Origin: CAYYKK01 sp964467935
GTDB taxonomy: Bacteria; Myxococcota_A; Polyangia; Polyangiales; Polyangiaceae
NCBI GenBank assembly: GCA_964467935.1
Contig: CAYYKK010000002.1
Location: 4,352-68,351 of the forward strand
DNA length: 64,000 nucleotides
Direction of reading: 5' to 3'
Shown here: one piece after another, positions 42,956-51,371 of the stretch
Layout of the letters: each line of letters opens with the position of its first letter
How positions within the stretch are numbered: position 1 is the first letter of the stretch
Made by a program: the position numbers and the translations under genes
The notes under the pieces: model-generated
Database searches by the model: none
What the model was told of the DNA's origin: nothing
The model's input: only the letters and a program-made list of their open reading frames with translations

Positions 42956-45694
42956 CTACGGCGTCACGCAGAACGCGATGTCCCAGCCCGTCACCGAGCC
43001 GGTGTCCGACGAAGACGTGTCCGCCGTGCGGAGCGTCCACGTGCCGGTCACCGACTGGCCGTTGAAGCCCGCGAGCGAGGTCTCGGGTGCGTAGATCCCC
43101 GTGAACGGCGCCGAGCCCGAGGTGATGGACGTCGAGACACCGCTCCGGAAGATCGTGTTCGTGTAGTTGTCGCCGCTCGAGCCGTTGCCGCTCGTGATGT
43201 CGAGCTCACCGCCCGTCGGCCCCTTCAAGAACGACGAGATGTCCGAGTCCCACGTGTGCGTCGCGTTGAAGCGCATCGCCATCTTGGTGATCGTGCCGGT
43301 CGCCGCGATCGGGATGGTGAGGATCGCGCCGCCCGACGGCTGGTTGTCGGGGATCGCGACGGGAACGCCCGCGGCGACGCCGGTGACCACCGTGCCAGCG
43401 CACCCACCGAGCGCGCACGTCGCGTCGGTGCAAGCGCTGATGTCGGCGCACGTCGACGGAGCGCCGTCGCAGACGAAGCCCGTCTCGGTCGCGCACGTGG
43501 CGCTGCAGCCGTCGCCCGGGACGACGCCGCCGTCGTCGCAGGTCTCCGCTCCGGAGACGACGCCGTCGCCGCAGATCGAGCTGTCGATGCGGACGTCGAA
43601 GTCCGCGCTCGAGGTGGCGGCGCCCCAGCTCTCGACGACGATGTAGACCGGCCCCGCCGCGGCGGCCGTGTAGGTGACGCCCGTCGCCTCGGCGCTGTCG
43701 CTGCTCACGACGCACGCCGGCGCGCCGTTGCACTGGCCGGGGGTGAGGATGTGGATGAGCGAGTCGAGGCCCCCGAGCTCGCGCACCTTGATCGTCTCGC
43801 CCGCGACCATGTTGCGGAGGAACACGATGTCGTAGCCGTGCGGCGGGCTGCTGCTCGTCGAGGCGCAAGTCGCCCCGTTGTAGGTCGCGTCGTCGCCGTA
43901 GGCCTTGATGTCGGCCCCCGCGTACTGGAACGAGTTGCCCGTCACGAGGATCGGGTTCGCGCAGTTCGCCGCCGGGATGCCGGTGCAGACCGAGGGCGAG
44001 CCGGTGCAAGTGAAGCCCGGCTCGACGGTGCACGTGGCGGAGCACCCGTCGTTGGGGAGCACGTTGTGATCGTCGCAGGGCTCACCGAATTCGACGACGC
44101 CATCGCCGCAGGTCGCGACGTTGAAGCGGATGTCGAACGTGTCCGTCGGATGGAACGAGCTGCTCGAGGGCGGGTAGTAGCTCTCGACGACGACGTAATA
44201 TTTGCCGGTGCTCGGCGCCTGGAACGTGAGGCCCGTCTGCTCCGAGCCGCCGGGCAGACCGTCGAAGCTCGCGAGGCAGGCGCTCGCCGCGCACGTGGTC
44301 GGGATGACCTGGAAGACGACGTCCAGCGTGCCGAAGTTCGCCACGTTGAGGCGCTGTCCCGCGAGCAGATCGATCTGGAAGACCATGTCGGGCGACGCGT
44401 TCGGCGTGCCCGAGACGTTGAGGCAGCTCGCGTCGGTGAAGTCGAGATCGTCGCCGTAGTTCTCGATGTGCGATCCGGTGTACGCGAAGCCGTCGCTCGC
44501 CACGATCGGATCGTTGCAGGTCGAGCCCTGGAGCAGCGAGCAGACGCTCGGCTGGCCGGTGCAGGAGTACCCGGGCTCCACGGTGCACGTCGCGGAGCAG
44601 CCGTCGCCGGGCGTCGTGCCGCCGTCGTCGCAGGCCTCGCCACTGCCGACCATGCCGTCGCCGCAGTGAGCGATTTCGAAGAGCAGATCGACGTTGTCCG
44701 TCGCGGGCGGCATGCTCGTCCACGAGTCGATGACGACGTAGACGCTCTGCGCCGTGGGCGACTTGTAGACGAGGCCGGGGTTCACCTCGGCGGACTGGCC
44801 GCCGTCGAACGACGCCGCGCAGGGCGTCGCGCTGTCGCACGCGCCCGTGAGCACGTGGAAGAGCACGTCGGCCGCGCCGCTGTCGGTCACGTGCAGCGTG
44901 TCACCCGCCTGGAGCGCCACCTGGAAGACGACGTCGGGGTTCGTGCCGCCGGACTCGGGCTGCTTGCAGGTCGCGTCGGTGTTCGCGAGATCGTCGCCGT
45001 AGGGATCGAGGTTCGGCGCCTGCCACGTGAAGCCGCTGCCGGGCACGACGATGGGCGTCGCGCAGCTGCCGGTGAGCGCGCAGACGCTCGGCATGCCGGA
45101 GCAGCTGTAGCCGGTCTCGATCGCGCACGCGCTCGAGCAGCCGTCGCCGTCCATCATGTTGCTGTCGTCGCAGGCCTCGGTGCCCGCCACGATGCCGTCG
45201 CCACAGCCGGTCATGCACGCGCTCGGCTCGCCCATGCAGCTGAAGCCGTTCTCCACGGCGCAGGTGCTGGAGCAGCCGTCGCCGCTGTCCATGTTGCCGT
45301 CGTCGCAAGCCTCGGCGGGTGTCGCGACGACGCCGTCGCCGCAGGTCGCGGTGCAGGTGCTCGGCGAGCCCGTGCAGTCGTAGCCGTGCTCGACGACACA
45401 CGTCGCGCCGCACCCATCGCCGTTCGCGGTGTTGCCGTCGTCGCACGCCTCACCCACGTCGACGTTGCCGTCGCCGCAGATCCCCCCGCCCGTGCTGCTC
45501 GACGACGTCGACGAGCCGCTCGTCGTCGTGCTCGAGGAGCTCGTGGACGCCGACGTGGACGATTTCGACGAGCTCGACGATCCGCCGCCGCTACCGCCGC
45601 CGCCCGTGACGCCCTCCGACCCTCCGCATCCGGCGAAGAAGATCGACGTCGCGATGACGCCGACCCCTGCCGCGCCCAACCAAGCTGTTCGCAT
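42956..45694 (-). CDS. large multi-domain Cys-rich surface lipoprotein with C-terminal P domain
   Basis: 912 residues; strong ribosome site (GGAGG, 9 bp before the ATG at 45692-45694). Lipoprotein signal ends F-F-A-G-C, then a Ser/Thr linker. Six Myxococcus Cys-rich (DUF4215) repeats are visible, each with C-G-D-G-x-V ... E-A/T-C-D-D-G ... G-D-G-C-S-A-T-C ... G-Y/F-x-C-x-G-x-P-S. Between them lie three similar ~120-residue blocks that start with a C-x-x-P-I-V/L sequence, pass Y-G-D-D-L/A and end in a V-Y-V-V-I/V-E-S-W strand. The last ~130 residues are a proprotein-convertase P (Homo B) domain (I-P-D-N, T-H-T-W-D-S-D-I, G-T-W-T-L-R-T-A-D). Probable surface adhesin or matrix protein. Confidence 0.88.
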   Translation of the reverse strand: MRTAWLGAAGVGVIATSIFFAGCGGSEGVTGGGGSGGGSSSSSKSSTSASTSSSSTTTSGSSTSSSSTGGGICGDGNVDVGEACDDGNTANGDGCGATCVVEHGYDCTGSPSTCTATCGDGVVATPAEACDDGNMDSGDGCSSTCAVENGFSCMGEPSACMTGCGDGIVAGTEACDDSNMMDGDGCSSACAIETGYSCSGMPSVCALTGSCATPIVVPGSGFTWQAPNLDPYGDDLANTDATCKQPESGGTNPDVVFQVALQAGDTLHVTDSGAADVLFHVLTGACDSATPCAASFDGGQSAEVNPGLVYKSPTAQSVYVVIDSWTSMPPATDNVDLLFEIAHCGDGMVGSGEACDDGGTTPGDGCSATCTVEPGYSCTGQPSVCSLLQGSTCNDPIVASDGFAYTGSHIENYGDDLDFTDASCLNVSGTPNASPDMVFQIDLLAGQRLNVANFGTLDVVFQVIPTTCAASACLASFDGLPGGSEQTGLTFQAPSTGKYYVVVESYYPPSSSSFHPTDTFDIRFNVATCGDGVVEFGEPCDDHNVLPNDGCSATCTVEPGFTCTGSPSVCTGIPAANCANPILVTGNSFQYAGADIKAYGDDATYNGATCASTSSSPPHGYDIVFLRNMVAGETIKVRELGGLDSLIHILTPGQCNGAPACVVSSDSAEATGVTYTAAAAGPVYIVVESWGAATSSADFDVRIDSSICGDGVVSGAETCDDGGVVPGDGCSATCATETGFVCDGAPSTCADISACTDATCALGGCAGTVVTGVAAGVPVAIPDNQPSGGAILTIPIAATGTITKMAMRFNATHTWDSDISSFLKGPTGGELDITSGNGSSGDNYTNTIFRSGVSTSITSGSAPFTGIYAPETSLAGFNGQSVTGTWTLRTADTSSSDTGSVTGWDIAFCVTP

Positions 45695-45998
45695 GTGCCG
45701 TTACCTCCGAGCCGGGAACTGTCGTCGAACCGCCACGGGGCAGCAACATGAAAGAGAATTCACTCGAACCTCATCTGGTCGAATGAGAGGATGTTGGATT
45801 TTCCTTCGGCTCCTGACGGAAGAACCGACATGAAGAATCCATCACGACTCGGCGCGCGAAACGCGCTCCGTGCGCGCGTCCTCGCAGCCGGGCGCCTCGC
45901 CCCGACCGACCGCGCCGATGCGCGGACGACACCGACGAAAACATGGTGGTAGAGTCGCCCCGAGTCCTCGGATCGAGCCGAGCGAGCAAGGTGACGTC
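45695..45998. promoter_or_regulatory. 304-bp divergent intergenic region
   Basis: No open frame with coding character is supported here. It must carry the promoter of the large lipoprotein gene (minus) and of the small helical-protein gene (plus). The section 45745-45845 is visibly richer in A/T than its surroundings (for example AAAGAGAATT and GGATTTTCC), as expected of promoters in this genome. An imperfect inverted pair around 45758-45788 (ATTCACTCGAAC / GTCGAATGAG) was seen but is too irregular to call an operator. Confidence 0.4.
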
Positions 45999-46466
45999 AT
46001 GAGCGAGAGAGAGTCGTCCCCCCCTTCGTCCTCCGTCGTGCGCGAGGCTGCGATGGCCTGGCATCGCGACGTCCGCCGCGCGCTCGCGCGGGGCCTGCGC
46101 GCCGTCGCCGAGGCGCGCAAGAGCCCGACGGGATCGAGCGAGCACCTGCTCGGCGCCGCGGCCGGCATCGCCGCGGTCGTGCACCGCCAGGTGGCGGCGG
46201 AGAACGCGAACCTCGCGCCGGTGCTCGCCGAGCTCGACGCCTGGGGCGCGCTCCGCGTCGCGAAGATGCAGGAGCTGCATCAACGCGAGGAGGCGGCCCT
46301 CGTCCACCCGCCCGAGAGCGCCGACCCGGCCTCGCTCGCGCCGAAGCTCGAGGCGTCGATCCGCGAGATCCTGCGCGCGCTGCGCATCGAGGAGAAGGAG
46401 CTGCTCGACGCCGATCTGCTCGACGACTCGACCACGGTCCCGCGCGGCCCGCAGTCGGCGGGCTGA
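45999..46466 (+). CDS. small helical protein, function unknown (possibly degenerate hemerythrin-like)
   Basis: 155 residues from the ATG at 45999; a longer open frame upstream is not supported. Almost entirely helical with many charged residues. A few blocks recall a four-helix hemerythrin HHE bundle (V-V-H-R-Q-V-A-A-E-N-A-N, K-M-Q-E-L-H-Q-R-E-E, L-R-I-E-E-K-E-L-L), but the full His/Glu ligand set is not there, so this is only a suggestion. No signal peptide or membrane segment. Isolated: divergent from the large lipoprotein gene and convergent with the next. Confidence 0.6.
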   Translation: MSERESSPPSSSVVREAAMAWHRDVRRALARGLRAVAEARKSPTGSSEHLLGAAAGIAAVVHRQVAAENANLAPVLAELDAWGALRVAKMQELHQREEAALVHPPESADPASLAPKLEASIREILRALRIEEKELLDADLLDDSTTVPRGPQSAG

Positions 46467-46470
46467 GCCT

Positions 46471-47715
46471 CTAGTCGCCCGCGCGCGACGAGCTCGGGAA
46501 GAGCTTGCACGCCTCGGGGCAGGCCTCGCAGGCGCGCTCGAGCTGCACCGGATCGGGGACGAACGGGCTCGCGGCGACGCCGTCGACGGCCGGCTCGCAC
46601 GAGAGCGCGCGCCTCATCTCCGAGGGATCGACGAGGTACTGCTCGGCGCGCGAGAGCGATCGGTTCGCGAGCTTCGCGGCCTGCACCTCGTCGCCGTACG
46701 CTGCGTAGCAGGCGGAGAGGGCGGCGTGGAGCGCGCGCGCGCGCCGCGCGCCGTCTTCGAAGGGCTTTCCCTCGCTCCTCGCGACGAGCCTGCGAAAGAA
46801 CCGATCGGCGGCGCTGTCGTCGTCGCAGTCGCCCTGCATCGCGTGCACGCTCGCGGCGGCGTCGACCGCTCGGCAGAGCCCGGCGTCCGCCGCGCCGCCG
46901 GGGCGGAGCGCCGCGATCATGCCGACCTCGAGCGGCTCCGAGAGGTCCACCTGCACGGGGCTCGGCGCGGGGTAGGCGCAGAAGTTCCCGCCGCGGCCTC
47001 CGTCGCCGAGGAAGAAGCAGAGGTTCGTGGAGAGCGTGAGATCAGCGCGGGCCTTCCAGAGGCTACCGCGCGTCCGACCGAGCGGGCGGAAGTCGTCGTC
47101 GATGGCGCGCACCGCCGAGCTCCCGAGCTCGAACCCGAGGACGCCCCCGAGCAGATCGATCCCGACCGCCGTCCCGAACGACGCGGAGTGCCCGGCCTTG
47201 TTCGTCGGGCGCATGAGGCTCAGGTTGTAGGCTACTCGCGGCCCTGCGTAGAGCTCGACCACGCTGCTGCCCGTCGGGATGGAGAGCTCGGGTCGGTAGG
47301 CGAGCTGCCAGGTGACGGGCCCGTGCCGATCGTCACCGAAGTCGCCGAGGTAGACCATCGTCGCGAGGTTCAAGAAGCCCAGGCCGTTCGGCCGCTGCAG
47401 GGCCCAAGGGGTCACGCTGACGCCGAAGCCGGTCGCGGCGATGAAGTGCCCGTCGTCGATGTCGAAGCTGGAGATGGTCCATTGAAAGCGCAGCCGCCCC
47501 TTCGAGCGCACTCCCCACTCGGGCAGGAGGTGCGACTCGGGAACGGGCGTCGAAGGGGACGCCGCGCAGCGGGCGCCGCGAGGACAGCCCGACGTGGACG
47601 CCGTCGCGGGCTCCTCCGCCGAGGCGCGGCCGAGCGGAAGCGCCGCGATCGCGATCGAGAGCGAGAGCGAGAGCGAGAGCGAGAGCGAGAGCGAGAGCGA
47701 TCGAGCGCGGCTCAC
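46471..47715 (-). CDS. probable outer-membrane/secreted partner of the patatin protein; signal peptide built from a hexanucleotide repeat
   Basis: 414 residues from a GTG at 47713-47715 overlapping the patatin gene stop (GTGA). The signal peptide core is a run of Ser-Leu dipeptides encoded by a (GCTCTC)n tract, followed by IAIAALPLGRASA. Residues 70-250 alternate hydrophobic strands and Gly/Asp turns (L-R-F-Q-W-T-I-S-S-F, V-E-L-Y-A-G-P-R-V-A-Y, F-G-T-A-V-G-I-D-L-L-G-G), as in a small outer-membrane barrel. The last ~150 residues are helical with several Cys (C-E-A-C-P-E-A-C). The coupling suggests it works with the patatin lipoprotein. Identity is not established. Confidence 0.72.
   Translation of the reverse strand: MSRARSLSLSLSLSLSLSLSIAIAALPLGRASAEEPATASTSGCPRGARCAASPSTPVPESHLLPEWGVRSKGRLRFQWTISSFDIDDGHFIAATGFGVSVTPWALQRPNGLGFLNLATMVYLGDFGDDRHGPVTWQLAYRPELSIPTGSSVVELYAGPRVAYNLSLMRPTNKAGHSASFGTAVGIDLLGGVLGFELGSSAVRAIDDDFRPLGRTRGSLWKARADLTLSTNLCFFLGDGGRGGNFCAYPAPSPVQVDLSEPLEVGMIAALRPGGAADAGLCRAVDAAASVHAMQGDCDDDSAADRFFRRLVARSEGKPFEDGARRARALHAALSACYAAYGDEVQAAKLANRSLSRAEQYLVDPSEMRRALSCEPAVDGVAASPFVPDPVQLERACEACPEACKLFPSSSRAGD
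47657..47700. repeat. (GAGAGC)7 hexanucleotide tandem repeat
   Basis: Seven perfect copies of GAGAGC plus two bases on the plus strand, read as (GCTCTC)n on the coding minus strand, where they encode the Ser-Leu run in the signal peptide. Being a multiple of three, slippage would keep frame and change the length of the hydrophobic core. Confidence 0.95.
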
Positions 47716-49916
47716 GGAGGGAGGTCTTCCGGCTTGTAGGAGCACGTCCGGTACTCCTCGCTCGACGCCTCGCACAGCGCGTCGTCGAACTTCGGGCTCT
47801 CGTTGCACCAGGTGTCGAGCTCCGCGCCGGCGTCGCCCATCCCGAGGAACACCGCGATCTCGGCGCACCGCCCGCGCGCGTCGGCGGCGCCCGTCGCGAA
47901 CAGCCGGTGCATCTGGATCGGATCGAACGAGTAGCCGTAAGTCGGGGCGGTCGCTTCGTCGCGAAAGATGCCGACGATGTCGAAGGCGCGCCCTGGCTCG
48001 TGCGCGAGCACCTCGCGCTTCGTCGCCGGCGGCAGGTCCATCTGATCGACCCGCGCCATGGCGTCGAAGGCGATCCCGCCGCACGCCTCCGAGAGGCGAC
48101 CTTCGCAGAAGGCCTTCTGCGCGTCGGCGCTCATCGCGCCCGGCGCGACGACCCGCTTCAGCATCTCGTCGCACGACGCCGACTCGAAGGCCTCCACGTA
48201 GCGTGCTCGCGGCATCGCGTCCCGCCACTCCGCCACGGTGACGCCGCTCAGCGAGACGTCGAGGTAGTGCAGCGCGATGCCGAGGCCCGTGGTGGGCGGC
48301 GCGACGGGCGTGCTCTCGGGCGGCGCGCTGCCGACGACCAGCGCGTGCTCGACGCCTCGCTGCACGAGCGCGTTGATCGGGATCTCCGATTGAATGCCCC
48401 CGTCGACGTAGAGGCCGGGTCGATCCTCGCCGGCGAGGCGGAGCGTCTTCACGGGCCACGCGATGAACGGCAGCACGAACGACGCGGAGATGTCGCGGTG
48501 CAGATCCGCGAGCGCGTGGGTCCATGGCGGGTTTCGCGTGGAGAAGACGGTGGAAGGATCCTGATCGCTCTCCACGTAGAGCTGGCCCCAGCGAAAATCG
48601 ACGGTGGTGAGGACGAGCTCGGTCTGGTTCGTGAGCGCGTCGGCCTTCACGTACCGCTCGATGAGCGTCCGCAGACCGTCGAAGTCCATGAGGCCGAGCT
48701 GCGGTCCGGCGAGCGTCCAGATGGGTCGGCTGTCCACGCAGTAGAGCTGCGATTGGCTCGGGCACGTGAACAGGCTCGCCGTCAGACGCCGCGCGTACTC
48801 GCGACACACGGGGCCGTCCTCCTCGACCTCCGGCCCGCGTTGACCCTTCGCGAGAGCGATGGTGCCGCCGCACATCGCGAGCGCCTTGCAGGCGGGCTTG
48901 GCGCAGCGGTTCGGCGACGGGTCGACCGCGCACTCGACCTGACAGTGCTCGTCGTGGAAGATGTCCGCGACGGCGGCGATGATCGCGCCAGCGCTCGTGC
49001 CGGACGTGACGGCGAGGCGAGCCTCTTCGGGAGCGATGCCGGTGCCCGTCTCGCCGCGCGACGCTTTCCACTCGCGATACCGTTGCATCAGCGTCAAGAC
49101 ACGCCACACGACGCCGGCGCTGTACACGCCCGTCGAGGCGCCGCCCTTGATCGAGAGGCCGAGCGTCGGCGCGCGATCGGACGGGGTCCAGCGCCGAGCG
49201 CCGAGGTACTCGGAGGCCTCCATCATCGCCGCGCGCACGCCGGCCTCGGCCGCCGTCTCGTCGACGACGCGCTCCTCGTCGAGCATCCTCGCGACCTCGA
49301 TGGCCACGATGTCGATCGCCGCAGCGAGCCGCGCCGCGTCGGCGTAGAGGTGCCCCGCGTCCGTGACCTTCTTGTCGGCGCCGCAGACGGGCCCGGGGAC
49401 GATGCGGAGATCGGGCGGGGCGGCGTCCGTGACGAAGCCGATGAAGTCGCCCTCGAAGCGCTGCGCGCACGCGTCCGTGGCGGACTCGACGACCGCGCGC
49501 GCGAGGCGGTTGCGGGTGCCGGTCGTCGCCTGCTGCCCGCGATCGGCCCGCCGCAGCTTCACTTGATCCCAAGCCTTCTGCTGCACGTCCGGCGAGGCGA
49601 GCCAGCGCGCGACGGAGAGGCCTCTGCGGGAGAGCCCTTGCGTCGTGAAGCCGCGGAGGAACGCGCCCCGCGCCGTGAGCCGCACGCGCTCCTTGCCGAT
49701 GTCGAACCGACTGAGCGTCGGATCGGGGAAGCTGTCCGTCGCGCCGGTGTTGAACGCGGCGAGCAGCCGATCGCTGTTGATGCCGCGGGTCACGCACGCG
49801 CCGCTCGTGGCGAGGCTCGCCGCGACGAGGACGATCACGCCGCCCGCGCGGCGTCCGTCGACGAGGGCGCGTGAGGCCGTACGCGAAGCACGTCGAAGGT
49901 CGGTCGCTCCCCCCAT
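47712..49916 (-). CDS. patatin-like phospholipase lipoprotein
   Basis: 734 residues from the ATG at 49914-49916; the open frame continues 82 codons upstream but that part overlaps the divergent gene. Lipoprotein signal (VIVLVAASLATSGAC). Patatin catalytic elements are in order: the Gly-rich oxyanion loop L-S-I-K-G-G-A-S-T-G-V-Y-S-A-G (about 255), the nucleophile G-T-S-A-G-A (Ser about 306) and the D-G-G of the Ser-Asp dyad in V-D-G-G-I-Q-S (about 503). The predicted role is hydrolysis of phospholipid or acyl esters at the envelope. It is larger than simple patatins, with a ~220-residue N-terminal region and a Cys-rich C-terminus. Coupled to the following gene. Confidence 0.9.
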   Translation of the reverse strand: MGGATDLRRASRTASRALVDGRRAGGVIVLVAASLATSGACVTRGINSDRLLAAFNTGATDSFPDPTLSRFDIGKERVRLTARGAFLRGFTTQGLSRRGLSVARWLASPDVQQKAWDQVKLRRADRGQQATTGTRNRLARAVVESATDACAQRFEGDFIGFVTDAAPPDLRIVPGPVCGADKKVTDAGHLYADAARLAAAIDIVAIEVARMLDEERVVDETAAEAGVRAAMMEASEYLGARRWTPSDRAPTLGLSIKGGASTGVYSAGVVWRVLTLMQRYREWKASRGETGTGIAPEEARLAVTSGTSAGAIIAAVADIFHDEHCQVECAVDPSPNRCAKPACKALAMCGGTIALAKGQRGPEVEEDGPVCREYARRLTASLFTCPSQSQLYCVDSRPIWTLAGPQLGLMDFDGLRTLIERYVKADALTNQTELVLTTVDFRWGQLYVESDQDPSTVFSTRNPPWTHALADLHRDISASFVLPFIAWPVKTLRLAGEDRPGLYVDGGIQSEIPINALVQRGVEHALVVGSAPPESTPVAPPTTGLGIALHYLDVSLSGVTVAEWRDAMPRARYVEAFESASCDEMLKRVVAPGAMSADAQKAFCEGRLSEACGGIAFDAMARVDQMDLPPATKREVLAHEPGRAFDIVGIFRDEATAPTYGYSFDPIQMHRLFATGAADARGRCAEIAVFLGMGDAGAELDTWCNESPKFDDALCEASSEEYRTCSYKPEDLPP

Positions 49917-50043
49917 CGGTCGCCGAGATGCTAGGGAGCCGCGGAGCGGGGGGCCAAACAAGCGGTGCGCGCCAGGCCGCGCTCGCGAGGAAAATGTCCG
50001 GGGGCGCGGTTCGGCGATACGCTGGCTCACGAAGCGGGGAATC

Positions 50044-51345
50044 GTGGGAGACAAGCAAGACCGCCCGGAGAGCACGCTCGTCATGCAGCTGCCGCGCGCC
50101 GCGCCCCGGCCGACGGCCGCGGCGACGCCGCCCGCGAGCCCGGTGGAGGGCCACGTCCACATCGCGCCGGTCGAGGGGCCGCGCCCCGCGGACAGACCGC
50201 TCCCGCCGCCGCCGATGTTCCTCCTGACGAAGGCCGACGACGCGGAAGAGGCGGCGCGGCGCGCCGATCCGGACGAAGCGCCGACGGGCCTCAGGCCGCT
50301 GTCGAGCCCGTACGGCGGCGACGTCTCCGAGCCCCCGGACGAGCCCGCGACGAGGCTCCGCGAGCCGTCGAGCCCGCGGACCCCGCAGCCTCATCCAACT
50401 GCAACTGCCATTCTGATGCACAACGGTCTCCCGATGCCGACCGGGCCGGAAGATCCGGGCCTCGCGGGCCCCGCCTTCGAGGGTCGAGAGGGAGACGTGC
50501 CGGGACCGATGGCCGACGCGCACCACGTCGCCCGCGTGATCCCCGACCCTCCCCCGCCGCCCACGCTGCCGCCTCCGCCGCTCGGGCCGGGGCCCGGCTC
50601 GTGGCCGACCGACACCGGTGGCTCGCTGCCGCGGGTGAGCGAGCCGCGCGCGGCGGCGCTGCCGGTCGGCGCGCTCGCCGCGGGCGGCGTGGTGGCGCTC
50701 GTCGTCGTGCTCGGGCTCGGGACGGGGCTCTATTTCGCGCTCCACAAACCAGCTGGGCCCGCCGCGAGCGCGTCGGCCTCGACGGTCGCGACGGGGGCGC
50801 CCGCCGCGTCGACGGCGCCGAAGCCGACGGAAGAGGCGCGCAGACCCGACGCGAGCGCGAGCGCCGCCGACCCGAGCGCGAGCGCCGCCGGTCCGAGCGC
50901 GAGCGCCGCCGACCCGAGCGCGGCGCAGCCGCCCGCTTCGCCTGGCAGCGACGAGGCGAAGGCGCGCGCGACGCTCGAGCGGCTGAAGACCGGCATCGAG
51001 ACGTGCGTGTCGAAGAAGATCCACGTGCTGCCAGGCACGTCGCCCGCGGTGCCCGACGCCATGGCGTGGCTCAAGCACGGCCCCTACGCGAGCCTCAAGC
51101 GCGACTGGGTCGGTCCGTTCTTCGCGTGCACCGGCTTTCGCATGGAGGAGCCGATGCCCTTCATGCTCCAGTGGCAGGTCGAGGGGCCGAAGCGCAGCGG
51201 GACGGCCGTGGTCTGGCTCGACGACGATCACGACGGCAAAGCCGATCGGGCCTTTGGTTTCACCGCGCACTGGAAGCAGCGCGACGTCGTGAGCTTCGAC
51301 CCCGTGGTGGCGCTCGATCCGAGCCGACCGATCGCGAAGCGCTGA
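50044..51345 (+). CDS. membrane protein with Pro-rich cytoplasmic part, unknown function
   Basis: 433 residues from a GTG at 50044 (GGGGAAT upstream). About 200 residues of Pro/Ala-rich, low-complexity N-terminus precede one transmembrane helix (about 212-235, GALAAGGVVALVVVLGLGTGLYFAL). Outside lie repeats of S-A-S-A-A-D/G-P and then a compact ~125-residue domain (K-T-G-I-E-T-C-V-S-K-K, F-F-A-C-T-G-F-R-M-E, G-T-A-V-V-W-L-D-D-D-H-D-G-K-A-D-R-A-F). That last domain resembles the globular head of type IV pilin-like proteins, including an Asp-rich loop, but the N-terminal pilin signal is absent. Divergent from the patatin gene, convergent with the lipase gene. Confidence 0.68.
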   Translation: MGDKQDRPESTLVMQLPRAAPRPTAAATPPASPVEGHVHIAPVEGPRPADRPLPPPPMFLLTKADDAEEAARRADPDEAPTGLRPLSSPYGGDVSEPPDEPATRLREPSSPRTPQPHPTATAILMHNGLPMPTGPEDPGLAGPAFEGREGDVPGPMADAHHVARVIPDPPPPPTLPPPPLGPGPGSWPTDTGGSLPRVSEPRAAALPVGALAAGGVVALVVVLGLGTGLYFALHKPAGPAASASASTVATGAPAASTAPKPTEEARRPDASASAADPSASAAGPSASAADPSAAQPPASPGSDEAKARATLERLKTGIETCVSKKIHVLPGTSPAVPDAMAWLKHGPYASLKRDWVGPFFACTGFRMEEPMPFMLQWQVEGPKRSGTAVVWLDDDHDGKADRAFGFTAHWKQRDVVSFDPVVALDPSRPIAKR

Positions 51346-51371
51346 CGCTCCTCGCCGGTTGATCACGCCGC

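Noticed and set aside
47657..47700. Tandem repeat considered as a CRISPR or recombination site
   Set aside because: A 6-bp unit with no spacers, inside a coding region.
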